From contig CATKHK010000010.1 of assembly GCA_949751835.1 (NCBI GenBank), positions 1-64,000 on the forward strand: DNA of 64,000 bases. The letters run 5' to 3'. Below are positions 32,352-44,434 of this stretch, one piece after another. The position numbers and the translations under genes are program-made. Below the pieces are notes generated by a model. The model did no database searches. It saw only the letters and a list, made by a program, of their open reading frames with translations, and was not told where the DNA came from. How positions within the stretch are numbered: the stretch's first letter is position 1; each line of letters starts with the position of its first letter. This DNA comes from Blepharisma japonicum. Taxonomy: Eukaryota > Ciliophora > Heterotrichea > Heterotrichida > Blepharismidae.

Positions 32352-34181
32352 TTATTTTTCTTTTTTTGCTTTAGTCGTGCTTACTTTCTTTTTAACGACC
32401 ACTTTTTTCTTTTTTTTCTTTTTCTTGCCGTTGTCTTCTTCAATTACCACATCTTCGACTATTTCTTCAACCTCTTCTTCTTCAGTCCCTGGGAATAAAA
32501 TATCAAGCTCCTCTATAGCCATTCTCACTTTAATTTGGTCAGGGTCACAGAAATCTAAAATCGCGTCACAAAAATCATGCCCAACTTCTTGCAAATGTTC
32601 AGGGTTAAAATGGAAATCAGCATGTTTTCCATAATTTGCCCCACAGAAAGAAGATTCTAAAGTAAAAGAATTGATAATACCCATTTCTCTATAAATTACT
32701 ATTCTTGCTGTGGATTCTTTGGTTTTTTGCATACCAAACACGCAGTCACTGAAGCTAAAAATTTCTGAGGTTTTTTCCATTAATTTTGGGAAGATTTTTT
32801 CTTTATTCCCATTTTTGCCTACACAGCCGTACATAAAGATATTTTTCTTTCTTGAATGCCCATGGAAATCGCAGGTCAGTACTACTTCTGCTTCAGTGCA
32901 AAACTGTTTTAGCATAGCTTTTGCATTAAAAATCGTGGGGTGTAGTTTTCTAGACGGTTCAGCCCAGCATCTATTTAAATCAACCCCAGCCAACCCACAT
33001 CTATAAGATCCATTAATAACTCCGTCAGGATTCAGCATAGGGATAATTTTAAAAATAAAATTATCCCTTAAAATTTTGGCATCTAGGGTTGGCCCTGTTA
33101 AATAATCAATAAGTCCTTTCATCATTCATGACGAATTCGTCTCCCCGGGGTGTACTCTTGCAAAGAGAGCTATACCTTTTCTAGCCCTAAAAGACTCAGC
33201 CTCAGTCAAAAAGCTAGTAATAGTCAAAACGTCACAGGAATTTCCAGCCACGGTTTGGCACAGTGTTTTTCTTCTTATCCTATTACGTTTTTTAGGGTCA
33301 GCTAATAGTAAATTAAGATATTTATTGAGGTCTGAATAAGTATAAGGATAACAATGCGCAATATAAACTGTATCTTTTTCATTAGTCACAGTGATAGCAA
33401 ATGTAAGTGTATAGTAATATCCACCTATTTTCTTTTTCATGTTATTCTGATAATAGCAAATATCAAACCCATCCCTTCTCCAGCCCTTATGGAAATTTTC
33501 CGCATCTTTAGTTGAGTACACACAAGTTTTCATGCCTGCATTATAAAGAGAATCTGGCTTCATCATATTGATGATATTAAACCTGTATGTTTGGTTCGCT
33601 TTTGTGTTAGAAATTGAGAAATAATACCACTGGGTGTTTCCTCGTGTATTGTAATCAGATTTTAATATTAAATCATACTCAAACTCGTAGATTTGGATAG
33701 CTCGCCTCAGATTTCCGGACTCAAATCTAGACTCAAATACTAAGGTTGTGTCTGTAGGGTCAATCGGGTAGTAAAAAGGCTTTAAATCGCCATTAGCAGG
33801 TATTTCTTTGTCTTGGTTAAATGGACTAGGGTCTATACAGTCGTATACGACCTTATTTAACAAGGTTTCTTGGTAAGCCAATCTCTCTGTTTCTCGCCGT
33901 ATGCAGTCTTCTAATATAGATTCACGAGGAACTGAAATGGCTTCATAAGGCTCCACGTCAGGAATAAACTCAGGAGAGTTATTTAGCATAGGCAGACCAG
34001 TCCCTGTTTTGGCAGCGCTGGGGTCTTGGACTTTTCTCTGCTCATAGTAGCTGAGCAAGGGCAAAGGAGAAGGAAAATTTTCACCTTTGCCGTCTTCGTC
34101 CAGGATTTGTGTTTGTGGGTTTACGCCTCCTTTGCTGTTGTAGCTGATAAGGTCTGTGGTTTTGCAGGCATCTCCCTCCAT
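32352..34181 (-). CDS. Cytosolic (tubulin-type) carboxypeptidase, M14 family, copy 2
   Basis: 609 aa, single exon, one internal TGA read as Trp (NSSWMMKG). The same CCP layout as the gene at 14490-16874: beta-sandwich motifs (FESRFESGNL, NTQWYYFSISN, PYTYSDL), then [34 protein letters not shown] and FTLESSFCG. Zinc ligands and catalytic Glu look intact. It lacks the long C-terminal extension of copy 1 and ends in an acidic then poly-Lys tail. It probably trims glutamate chains or C-terminal residues of tubulin. The two enzymes in one 20-kb stretch may differ in substrate or location. The stop lies 13 bp from that of the convergent Sfi1-like gene. Confidence 0.93.
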
Positions 34182-34815
34182 ATCTAGTTTAAAGTTATCG
34201 TAATTAGAATTTTTAATATAATAGCTGATATAGCACAGATTAAATTTTAGGTAAAAATTTGGATAATTGATCTTACCTAGCTTGAGAATTCTGGTTATAT
34301 ATACATGACAAGCTCCAGCGAAGCCTTTAGATGTCTGTTATGAAAAACTTTGGATTTATCCTTTATTGCTTTGCTAGTTAGATTCTGTAAACTAATACTT
34401 TATATTAGAGTTTTATAGAGATAAATTTGTCAGAAACTCTTTTCTTAGTCCATTTTCGCCACTGTATAATAGGCAAGTTCCTTAATTATTATAAGCATAT
34501 TGATAAGTTATACTTTACATGCAAGTAGCTAAATTGACATCTGTCAGAACAAATTATATATAAAAATCACATTCAGCAGTATCCTGTGCTTTATCTGATA
34601 TTTTAATGTTCCTCTGTTCCTCCTACTATGCATTTTATATTTTGAATATTAAAACTATTCAAAATCTTATAGTTTTGATATGATTTTAATAAAAAATCTT
34701 ATAATCGCTTTTATCTAATCAGTTGAAATTGCAATAAAAACTCAAAAAATACCATAAAAAGCTCTGATTTGATCAATATGTAACTCCATTTTTATAAATT
34801 TATAATAATAATAAA
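34182..34815. other. Intergenic spacer between divergent genes
   Basis: About 630 bp, AT-rich, between the starts of the carboxypeptidase and sirtuin genes. It must hold both promoters. No gene, repeat or RNA element recognised. Confidence 0.5.
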
Positions 34816-36213
34816 ATGAGCCTGACCGAAGCTGACAAAAACAAAGACTTAGGTGGATTTTTTGCAGTCCACCCCAAATATGACTGCCCACATCTAACTG
34901 ACGAAAATTTTAACCCAGACATATCTTTCTATTCAGAAATTACCATAAAATCACCTTGTGCAGACTGCTCAAATGTCGGTGAAAACTGGGTGTGCTTGAA
35001 ATGTGGACAAGTAAAGTGCTCTCGCTATGTCAAAGAGCATATGCTTATGCATGCAATTGAGAGCTCTCATGGGATTTCTCTAAGTTTTTCCGACCTTTCC
35101 TTTTGGTGCTATAAATGTGATTCTTATATTTCGAGTCCAGAATTAAGAGAAATTTTAAAGGCTTTTCAGACAAAAAAATTTTATACACCTTCAGGAGCTA
35201 TTCAAGAAAATGTAAAAGAAGAGGAGGAGGAAGAAGAAGAGGTCAAAAAAGAAGAAGCAAAAGAAGAGGATAAAAAAGAAGAAGCAAAAGAAGAAAAGCA
35301 GCCAGAAGAAACAAAAAATGAAGTAGAACAGCTTGAAAAAGGCTTAGAAGAGCTAAAAATTGCAGAAGTCACCAAAGATTTTAATAGAAAAACACTTGAA
35401 GAATTCGCAGAAAAATTACGTGCAGGTGTTTTCAAAAAAATTGCTATTATGGCTGGGGCAGGCATCAGTGTAAACGCAGGAATCCCTGATTTCCGTTCTC
35501 CAGGTGGTTTTTACAGTAAAGTTGAAAAACTTGGTTTACCCTACCCCGAAGCTGTTTTTCACATCCAGTACTTCCGAGAACAGCCAGAAATCTTTTATTC
35601 TTTATCCGGTGACCTAATCCCCGAAAACCTAAAACCTACCCCAACTCACTATTTCTTTAAACTTCTAGAAGACAAAAATCAGCTAATGATGTGTTACACA
35701 CAAAATATCGACGGACTAGAAAAAGATGCTGGAGTTTCACCATTAAAACTCTTACAAGCCCACGGTCATTTTGACAGTGCTCACTGCATTGGCTGCAAAA
35801 AAGAATACGACATTAACGATCTAAAAAACCACATAAAAGAAATGACTGTGGCTTATTGTGATAAATGTGGAAAACCAGCCAAGCCTGATGTAGTATTTTT
35901 TGGGGAGCCACTTCCTGCAAGATTCCAATCTTGTGCTTTTATGATGCAAGATGCAGATCTACTGATTGTGATTGGGACTTCTCTAGTAGTTTTCCCATTT
36001 GCAAGCTTAGCAGAAATGGTGAATAAAAATGTACCTAGAGTTGTGATAAATAAAAACCTTGGTGATTCTACGGTATGGCAAGGGTTGAAATTTAAAGACC
36101 CAAAGGATAAAAGAGACGTTGCATTTGTAGGAGATAGTGATGAGATTATTAGGGAGCTAGTAAACTTGTGTGGGTGGCAAGAAGAGTTTGAAGCCCTAAT
36201 GAAAAAGAATTAA
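34816..36213 (+). CDS. ZnF-UBP / sirtuin (Sir2) fusion protein
   Basis: 465 aa. Residues ~24-125 carry a ZnF-UBP finger (CPHL, CADC...VCLKCGQVKCSRY, HMLMHA, then FWCYKCDSY), which in HDAC6 and deubiquitinases binds the free ubiquitin C-terminus. A 50-residue Glu/Lys linker (~132-185) joins it to a class I Sir2 domain: GAGIS (214-218), PDFRS (224-228), TQNIDGLE, catalytic HGHF, zinc Cys pairs CIGC and CDKC, and VVFFGEPLP/VIGTSL. Sir2 enzymes use NAD+ to remove acetyl groups from lysines. It most resembles SIRT2-type enzymes, whose cytosolic substrate is alpha-tubulin. The finger could target it to ubiquitin, as in HDAC6. Confidence 0.92.
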   Translation: MSLTEADKNKDLGGFFAVHPKYDCPHLTDENFNPDISFYSEITIKSPCADCSNVGENWVCLKCGQVKCSRYVKEHMLMHAIESSHGISLSFSDLSFWCYKCDSYISSPELREILKAFQTKKFYTPSGAIQENVKEEEEEEEEVKKEEAKEEDKKEEAKEEKQPEETKNEVEQLEKGLEELKIAEVTKDFNRKTLEEFAEKLRAGVFKKIAIMAGAGISVNAGIPDFRSPGGFYSKVEKLGLPYPEAVFHIQYFREQPEIFYSLSGDLIPENLKPTPTHYFFKLLEDKNQLMMCYTQNIDGLEKDAGVSPLKLLQAHGHFDSAHCIGCKKEYDINDLKNHIKEMTVAYCDKCGKPAKPDVVFFGEPLPARFQSCAFMMQDADLLIVIGTSLVVFPFASLAEMVNKNVPRVVINKNLGDSTVWQGLKFKDPKDKRDVAFVGDSDEIIRELVNLCGWQEEFEALMKKN

Positions 36214-36282
36214 GTTTTATTAATTCAGAAGAATTTATAAATAATTGGCTAAAAATATTCAAAACTAAAAATTTATATATCA

Positions 36283-39200
36283 TTATAAATAAGGCAATTT
36301 TATACGGTTCCTTATAAATATTTTTTGCTTGTGTTTAGAACTGTCCAAATCTCCTGGAGTTCTATCATGAGACAGTGTAAGTAGCGACATATCAACCCCC
36401 GGCTGAAATGGCGCGAATTTCCGCTTAACTATTCTGTTCATCTTGTTATCAGGCTGAGGAGTTTTGCTCAGTACTTTGATCCTCGATTTTTGTGTTGCAA
36501 CCAATCTGCTCTGCAGCTTAGGCATAGGAGACAAAGAATGGATAGCCCATTTTGTGGAAAAATCGAACCCAGGGTGCTGAGATTCAGCGTTTACCTTATT
36601 GTTTAATGGTTCAAGGGTCTTGTTTGAGCTGTCTTTTTTGCCAATATACACATATTTGATATTAATAGCCATTGAGTATCATATATCAAGAAGATTGTCA
36701 GGCCCAATGTCCATATTCCAGCCTAGTCTGGCAGCATGGCTTCTAAGTCAAGCATGCATGAAGATTTTTCATTTGTTCATTACTAAATGGTGCTTATGTT
36801 TTATTGTCCTTAATGGGAATTTTTGAATGGTTTTGGCAAGCTCATATATGCTTTTATTCTCAAACATTCCGATGACAGCGTTTTTCTGAGACTCATACAT
36901 GTCAGTGCCTAGTAATCCTCTTAAGTATATTGAAATTTCGTCATTTTCACCATTTTCGAGCCTTCTTTTAATGACTCCTTCCCATAACATTTTCCCTGCT
37001 TCATTATCAATAGTTTTAAGCCCTTGCTTTTGAGCTTCAATCTGATATTCAACTTCATAAGTTTTTGCTGCATCAGTAGTCTTGCTTGTAGCTTCTTTAA
37101 CCCATTTGTAGTATTCTTCATCAAACCCTTCTTCTTTTTTAATAGATTTATATTTCTTTAAGCTCTTCACACAGAATTCTTTATCAAAATCTGTAGAGTC
37201 TTCATTTCTATGTGTTTTAATTTTTTCTGGCTTAGATTTTTTCAGCAGAGATTTTATAATTTTGCTATAAGCATTAGAAAAATCATTTAACTGGGATTCC
37301 ACATCAGTTTGTGTAAAACTCGTCTCTTTTTTCTCCAAATAAGACTTTAAAAGCCTTATAATTAAAGTTTGTACTTTAACGCCATCATTGATTTCAAGAA
37401 GCAATAATTCTCGTAAAGGGATAGAATATGTGTATTTTTGGTCTAATTTTGCATTGTTTAAGAGGAGGCTAAAAAGCATGTCTTTGAAGCTTCTTACTTC
37501 GTCAGGAGTTTTTAGCCTTGGAGGCTGCTGGGGTACTAATAGCTGTGAGGAAGATTCTAGCATCCTGGATCTTGTGTCTATTGAGGCAGGAGCTGTGCTG
37601 GTATAGTCTTCAGTTTCGCTTTCTTCGGAGCAGGAAGAACAGGAAGGAACGTCCATAGCTCCTTCTGAGCAGTTTTGGCCGTCGGTGAAATTTAAAATAT
37701 TGCTGAATTCTGAGGGCTTGCTATCGATCTCTCGTGGAGTAAAAATTTTGTTGTCTGATATTTGGGTTTGGAGGGTTTCTTGAGGAATTTGATCTATTGA
37801 GAACTCAGAATCGACTGGATCTGTATTTACTTCACTGTCTCTTTGGGAGCTTCGGTGGCTCATGCCATGAAAACTTGCTTTATAATTTTTTTTGACTTGA
37901 GAATAGTCTTGATTTTCTATTGGCTTTTCATTAATAACTTCTGGTACTATGATTTCCTTTACTACTTCTTTTACTTCTTCTTTTACTTCTACTTTTACTT
38001 CTTCTTTTATTTCTTCCTTTATTTCTTCTTGCTCTGGAGTCTCATTTTCTCTATAATTTTCAATTTGGCTTAAAATTTGTGCATAATCAAAATCCAATGA
38101 TTCATTTTTAGCTTCTTCGTCTATATTTTCAAGCACATTTTTAAGGTCAAGTGAGGAGTATTCAAGGGATAATGAATCATCGTCTGGTTCTAAGCTTTTT
38201 TCTGACTCCTCTTCTTCAGTTTCTATTTTTTTAGCGGATATTTTTGGGGAAGATTTATTGCTTTTTGAATTTTTCATTTCAGAGGTCACTGAGGTGGTGG
38301 ATTTAGGAGTTTTTAATGGTTTTATATCAGATTTTGAAGATGGAGAGTCTAATTTAAGCGGCTGCTTTAGGTCAGATTTTGATTCTCTAATATCAGCTTT
38401 AGAATCTTTTGCGTCATTTCTTGGCGTTTTGCTATCGATATTCTTTTTTATGGTATTTTTTTTGGTGATTTTTTTGTTTTTCTTCTCATTTGCTGCCTGA
38501 ATTAGCTGTAGCTGGGCCATAGCAGTATCATAGCTTTTCTTTTCAGAGTCTTGCAAAATTTCATCAACATTTAATTCTCCTAACAATTTCCCAACCCTCT
38601 GTTTGGTCATAGCATCAGTAGTAGTCAATGAGACTATCGTCAAAGACTCTTTTATGTCATAAAATCTTTTTAAAATAATTTCTTGGGTCGTGCTTTCAGG
38701 GAATTTTCCTTCTTTTAATTTTGAAGCTAATTTTTCGAATTTTGCATTGGCTACTAATTCTTTAGATTTTTCTCTGTGCTGATCTAACAGTCTTGACTTG
38801 TCAACTAGCCATAAAAATGACTCAATTAATTTTTCATTATTAAACCTCATTCCAGTGAATTTCTCATTAATATCTCGGTTTTTCTCCATCACAATCCTCA
38901 GTTTGTTATCCAATCCTTTAATAATTTTATCAGCTTGCACCAATTTTTTTTCTAAAATTTTTCTTGCAGCCAAGAGCTGCTTGATTTTCTTTAACGCTGA
39001 TGGGAAATCGGTAATCGGTTCTTCTTTTTCAGCATTTTTCAATAATGCTTCTTCTTTTATGTAATTTTCGTATTGCATTGAAAACTCGTCTTGGAGCGTC
39101 ATTTTTATCCTATCAACTTCTTCTCTGTTTTTCGTTCAGGTATTTTCTATGTATTTTTCTAATTTTTGAATTTTTTGTCCTGCTCTTTCTTTCATTCATA

Positions 39201-39825
39201 TGAGCTTATAGAAATATTTCGAGTCCATTTGATTATATTTTCTTTCGTAAATCATCATTTCTTCTTTTAGTAGCCTTTCTACTTCTACATGTTTATTCCA
39301 CGTATCGTGGCTTATATCACGGATATCTAAAAAAAATTCAGGCTCGTAGCCTCCCATTTCGGTTAAAAGTCCTACCAGTTTTTCGCTCTGAAAGCGTTTG
39401 ACGACCGTTGCATCAATTTTCTCTTTGATTTCTTTATCGGAAATTATTGAATTTATTTGTGCGTCTTTATCAAGCATTTCTGCAAGATTTTTTACTTGGT
39501 GCTGAATTTGTGTGTAGTTATTGATAAAGCTTTCATACTGGGTAGGAGGCATTCCTTTGGTGATAAAGACGGAGTCTGGCTTATAATAGCTGCCATCTGG
39601 GTTGTTTTCACCTGCTTGCTTTCTTTTTTCTTGTACGATATGATTTGTTACAATTGGGTACATCTTAAGAAGAGCATCAAGGATTATTTTTTGGGACGGT
39701 TTCTCGTGGATTATTTTCCTAGCGAACTGTTTTCTTTGGTCTTTTGTAAAATCGCTTTCTTCGGGGACTTTGCTGAGGATAAAGGAAATAAAATACTCAG
39801 TTATATTTTCCTTTAGTTCTTCCAT
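36283..39825 (-). CDS. Large coiled-coil / disordered protein, unknown
   Basis: 1180 aa in one frame once several TGA codons are read as Trp. Residues 1-300 are helical with Glu/Lys-rich coiled coil. A central, low-complexity acidic part (EEIKEEIKEEVKVEVKEEVK and Ser-rich blocks) spans ~400-560, and a second helical segment spans ~650-950. The C-terminal ~180 residues include a Trp-containing block (NKWKIFMHAWLRSHAARLGW) that joins two smaller reading frames, followed by a basic tail. No family recognised. The size suggests a structural or scaffold protein. Its 3' end faces the sirtuin gene with only 69 bp between stops. Confidence 0.75.
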
Positions 39826-40236
39826 TTATCTCTTAAATTAGATAGTTCTTAATTTGTATTAAATATTATTATATATCGAAATTTAAGTCATCTAAACTTT
39901 TTCAAGCAACATAATCAAATAGATTTTCATGGATCTCGAGAAAGTATTTCCAAACATTATGATATGATTTTTGGAGGAACGAGTAAAATACATAAAACTA
40001 CCGAAATTTGATTAAACGAGATTTGGGTTTAATATTTAAGATAAATAATAATCATCCTTTGCCAAATTTATCATATTAAAATAAATGATTTTAAATTGAA
40101 GATCAAGGAAATAAAAATATTGGAAGAGCCTGCTCTCAAGGTATATTATGGTAAACAGCATACAATTCCAATAAGGGTCAATAATATTAATTTTTTTACT
40201 TACTCATTTTTTATCTTAAAAGAGTTATTTTGAAAT
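39826..40236. other. Intergenic spacer preceding the tandem array
   Basis: About 410 bp, AT-rich, between the start of the large coiled-coil gene and the stop of the first array gene. No supported feature. Confidence 0.5.
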
Positions 40237-41253
40237 TTAGCTAAATGCCATCTCAAGAGTTTTTTTCTCATATTCTGAATAACTTCTATTGCATTTATGA
40301 CAGCGTTTAATATTTTTTATCCTGCATCTATTGCAAATTTGATGGTCGGTGCATCATATCGCGCACTCATCAATATCTATTCACTGCTTACATGTTGAGC
40401 ATTGAGTTTCATTTTTATGAGAAATATCACTTTTTGCTAGATTTAAGTAATTTGAAGCGATGCATTCTTCTTCTTCTTCTTCAAGCTCGTTACCACTGCT
40501 ACCCATTTCCTTGATTAAATCGTAAGATAATTTTGGAATTGTGGAATTTTGTAATTGTGCAAGAAAATTTGGATCAATAGAATGAACTATCTTAATGGAA
40601 TTATCTTGCTGAAATTGATTGTCTTGCTTGGCTCTGTCTACTTGACTAGCATTTTTAGTTGTATTTTCATTAAATGATGCTAAATGGCGTCTTAAATCTT
40701 CATTTGACTTTTTTAGTAAATTTTCAACAAAAAATTGAGAGTTATCACTTAACTTTTTAGCGCTCTTATTTATTTGTTTCATCATTTTCCGAGTATTAGA
40801 TGCTTTTGCTTCAAAATCCTCCAGCAATAATAATTTAAATCTTTCTAAGGCTTCTTGAGGTTTTAAAAGCAAAAAGTTTAAAATAGGATCTTTTTCTAAT
40901 CCAGAGACCTTTTCTGTTTCTTTGATTGCAGTGATTATTTTATCAAATCTTATATCTGTATCAGCTATAGTTGCCTGCAGTAAATCTTCAATAGTAATCA
41001 TAATTTTTGAAGCCAACTGAATAAGCATCGTTTTATATTCATTGAACTCTTTCTTAGAATTAGGAATTTCCTCAAGAAGAGCTTCCTTTGTATCTTGGTT
41101 TGGTAAGAGATATAATGATTGAATTAAATGATGCACTGGGGATAATTGCTTATGATTAAATTCATGCATTCTACAAAATGGTGCCTTATTGCAATGACAG
41201 AATGATTCTGCTAGGTTTTTGCAGTCTGGGAAAGTACAATTAATTTGCTCCAT
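40237..41253 (-). CDS. B-box-like / helical / RING-like protein, array member 1
   Basis: 338 aa, with TGA read as Trp in the C-terminal RING-like module. The N-terminus (MEQINCTFPDCKN) has the family zinc module C-x4-C-x7-C-x-C-x5-C-x2-H-x3-H-x7-H, residues ~6-43. A helical linker spans ~50-270. The C-terminal RING-like module has ligands C-x2-C-x12-C-x2-H-x2-C-x2-C-x7-C-x2-C (CSTCKQWID, CTDHQICNRCR, CHKC). Spacing fits a compact C3HC4 RING, so an E3 ubiquitin ligase is a plausible role, but E2-binding residues were not assessed. It is the most diverged member at the left end of the array. Confidence 0.8.
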
Positions 41254-41817
41254 GATAATTATAGAATTTATTATTTAGAGATATCTATGTATTTTAGATA
41301 AGTAATTTATTATATATTTATTCTGTTTTCACATTTCCATTTATATAATAGAAAATTGGACATAAGGCTAAGATAAATAAGCTATTTATACAAATTTTCC
41401 ATATATTAAAATAAATTATATAATAACTCTTTCCTGATCAAAATTTAATTTATAATTTTTTCTAATGAAATTTAATTTTAGCTCTGATTCTAATTATAAT
41501 TTTGATTTAGATTCAGATACTGATGCTGATAATGATACTAATGAAAGCTAGTTTGAGAATTTCTATATGATTTTTCGTTTTAATTATATCATCCCATATA
41601 CTTAAATTATTTGAAATATTAAATTTTCAAATATGAAGCTCTACTTTTTGACTTTGCACAGCTTTGCCTGTTCAATAAAGCATACAATAAGATTATTTTT
41701 ATTATCATTTAAAAATTATATAAAAATTCATTACTATTTAAATGAACTTTTTAAAATGATTTAAGATTAATAAATTGATTTAGGGTTATTTAATGGTTTA
41801 CTCTCAAAATAAATTGG
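41254..41817. other. Intergenic spacer
   Basis: About 560 bp. It contains a tiny plus-strand open frame (41465-41551, 28 aa, Asp/Ser/Asn-rich) with no other support. Otherwise AT-rich and featureless. Confidence 0.35.
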
Positions 41818-42744
41818 CTAAAAAAGTGAATGATGTATTCCCTCAAGAGTCATTCTATCTTCGTGCATATAACATCTATTACAAAATTCACAATGGGTTA
41901 AATTTTTAATTCTGCATCTATTACAAATATTGTGTCCATGGCATTTAATAGCATATTCATCCAAAGTTTTTCAACGTGCACATTCTAAACATTGAGCTGC
42001 TTCATTAGGAGCTTCAGTGCTTTGTGGTTTGTTTTGAAGGTTTTCTGTATTTATGATATTTCCTGGGTCTGGAAATTTTTCAAATTGCTCTTCTAAATCT
42101 ATATATCTTATTTTCTCATCAATTATTTCACTCAAAGTTAACTCTTGCTCTTCATTTCATTTTTTGGAAATATTTTTAGATGGTAAGCTCTGAGTGCTTG
42201 AATCCCAAAAAGTATTTTCAAATTCGTAATAATCATTTATTAAATCTTCTGCATGAGCTATAATTTCTTCCATTGTTTGACTAATTTTAGATGTTCTCGC
42301 TTCAATCTCATGCTGCATTCATCATCTAAAGCCATCCAAAGCTTCAGGAGGGTCTAAATTTAATAATTGTAAATAAGGGTCTTTTTCTAGTTTACAGACC
42401 TTTTTGGAATCTGTAATATTTCTTAAAATTTTATTGATATCGCATTCTGTGTCTATAATGCTTTTTTCTAATAGATTTTCGAGAGTGAAAAATATTCGTG
42501 AGACTTTTTCAATGAGATTCTTATTATTTATTTTTAATTGTTCTTGAGTATAAATAGTTTCTGTAAGAAGAACATTTTTTGTATTCGGGCTAGGCAAGAC
42601 AAACAATGGCTCAATTGAATGAGATTTTTTGGATATTTTTTTGTGTTTTGATAAATGATTTTTGCAAAATATGGATAAATTGCAGTCGCAGATGTACTTT
42701 GCTGGATTTTTGCAGGATGAGAAAGCACATAAATATTGTTCCAT
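41818..42744 (-). CDS. B-box-like / helical / RING-like protein, array member 2
   Basis: 308 aa, with four TGA codons read as Trp. N-terminal zinc module (CAFSSCKN, YICDCN, FCKNHLSKHKK), a helical linker with an acidic middle, and a C-terminal RING-like module (CLECARW, CHGHNICNRCR, THCEFC) with the same C-x2-C-x12-C-x2-H-x2-C-x2-C-x7-C-x2-C spacing. Both zinc modules appear complete. A probable E3-type adaptor or ligase by architecture. The short Trp-encoding TGAs would split it under the standard code. Confidence 0.8.
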
Positions 42745-43411
42745 GATATTTTTTAGAATTCAAAGAGCAATAAATTTAGGAAGATTTAAGATATCCTAAG
42801 CATATCTGTATTTAAACTTAATAAAATAGAAAGAAATTTGAAATAAAGAAGGCGGCAAAAACATTCAGAAGATTGATTCACAAAAAACTGCATTTAATTG
42901 CTCTAAAAGCTTGAAAAAAATGATAAACAATTTTTAATAGTTTATCATTTTAATGGTAAAAATAATTTTGTATAGAAATAAATTAGCTTTAGAATTTAAT
43001 TAATTAGATGAATAATTCCAGGCTCTTTATTTTTTAATTATTTTTCGAATTTCGTTACTTCTTTCGATAGCGATAAGCTTTTTTTGCTTGATGGCAAAAA
43101 CCAGTTAATTCTTTTAAATTCATAATTTTAAAACAAAAGACCTGCAGCCAGTAAAATTGTTGCCTACATATAAAAATTGTATATTAATTTTTTCTGGATG
43201 AATATTAATCTTAATAGATATATAAATATTCACTATTTAAAAAAGTCAATTATTAAAATTTATTTATCACGAATATTTTCTCATTATGATTACCTCCTTT
43301 AATTATTTTCTATTGGTATTATGATTATTCTTGCAGTCCTAGCATAAAATGGCATGGTATGTAAGAATTCACAATGGATAGTAAATGAAATAATAGATTA
43401 AATCTTATTGA
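42745..43411. other. Intergenic spacer
   Basis: About 670 bp of AT-rich DNA between a member with a RING-like end and a kelch-like member. No gene or repeat supported. Confidence 0.45.
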
Positions 43412-44434
43412 TTAACTAGCCTCTTGGAGTCATGTCAGCACCTTTAAATCTAAATTGAACTTTAAGTACTGACTTTTTGATTCTCAAAACCCAACATATA
43501 TTGTTTCTTTATTATATAAATATGACATTTGGTAAGGATAGTTGGTACTAATAATTGAATTTCCAATTTTTTTTCAAGCATACTCATCCCCAACGTCACT
43601 TTCGTAGATGAATCCTTTCTCTCCATGTTCAATCAAATACAATCTCTCTGTTTTTATTAATGTCTTTACAATAATTTCCTGAAACTCATAAGAAATTGTT
43701 GAGAAAGAGTCAATATCAGTAGAGTACAATAAAAGGTTTTTCATTCACCCAGAAATCAATATATTCCCATTAAATATTACACTATGGCAGCTATAATCAT
43801 TTCTTGGCATAGGAGTTAATTTAATTCATCGATTTTTATCCAAATCAAATCTGCGGGATAGAGTTGAAGCTTTATATGATCTTTTTTTTCTTCCAAAGCA
43901 ATAAACTGATCTATTTAAATAAATTGCTGATGAGGCAAAGGAAGGTGCTCCTGATGGTAGCTTTCGAACTTTTAGATTTTTATCAATAATTAAAGTAATT
44001 CCAGAGGGCACAAAAACTGTGCCATAACAAAACAACTCGCCATTTGGAAGCCGAGCGATGCATGTGCCATTAGTTAAATATTCTGGAGTTTTCAAAATTT
44101 TAGTTTCTTTTCTTTCTCTTTCAGTGTCGTAGATTATCAATAAAGCTCTGTGTTTTTTACTATCATATGCAATTTGATAAATAGATGTGGCATGATGATA
44201 AGCATCAACATATTCTTGAAAAGCTTTACTTAGTGTTGGATCAGAAATCTTACTATCATACAATGAGCAGGTTTTTCTGAAATCTCTTTCTGTTTCGGGA
44301 TCATTCAATTTGTTTAAGAGCTCAGATGCTTTAATTTTAAGCTCTTCAACTGATAGCTGATTTATTTGTGCTTTTGCTTCGTTATTGAACCCTTCAACTG
44401 TTGAATTTATTTGAGAATTAAGCAATTTAGCCAT
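43412..44434 (-). CDS. Kelch-like array member lacking the B-box-like module
   Basis: 340 aa, with several TGA codons read as Trp (DKNRWINLT, ISGWMKN, EYAWKKIG). It aligns with the coiled-coil end and propeller of the gene at 3579-5357: DPETERDFRKTCSLYDS, IIYDTERERKETKIL, CIARLPNGELFCYG, RLYLIE. The zinc module is missing; the ATG opens directly in the middle helical region. It is either a naturally shortened propeller protein, perhaps acting as a dominant-negative or adaptor, or a 5'-truncated copy. The reading frame is intact, so I call it a gene. Confidence 0.7.

Noticed and set aside
41465-41551. 28-codon Asp/Asn-rich plus-strand frame
   Set aside because: Too short and low-complexity; no spacing or conservation to support a gene.
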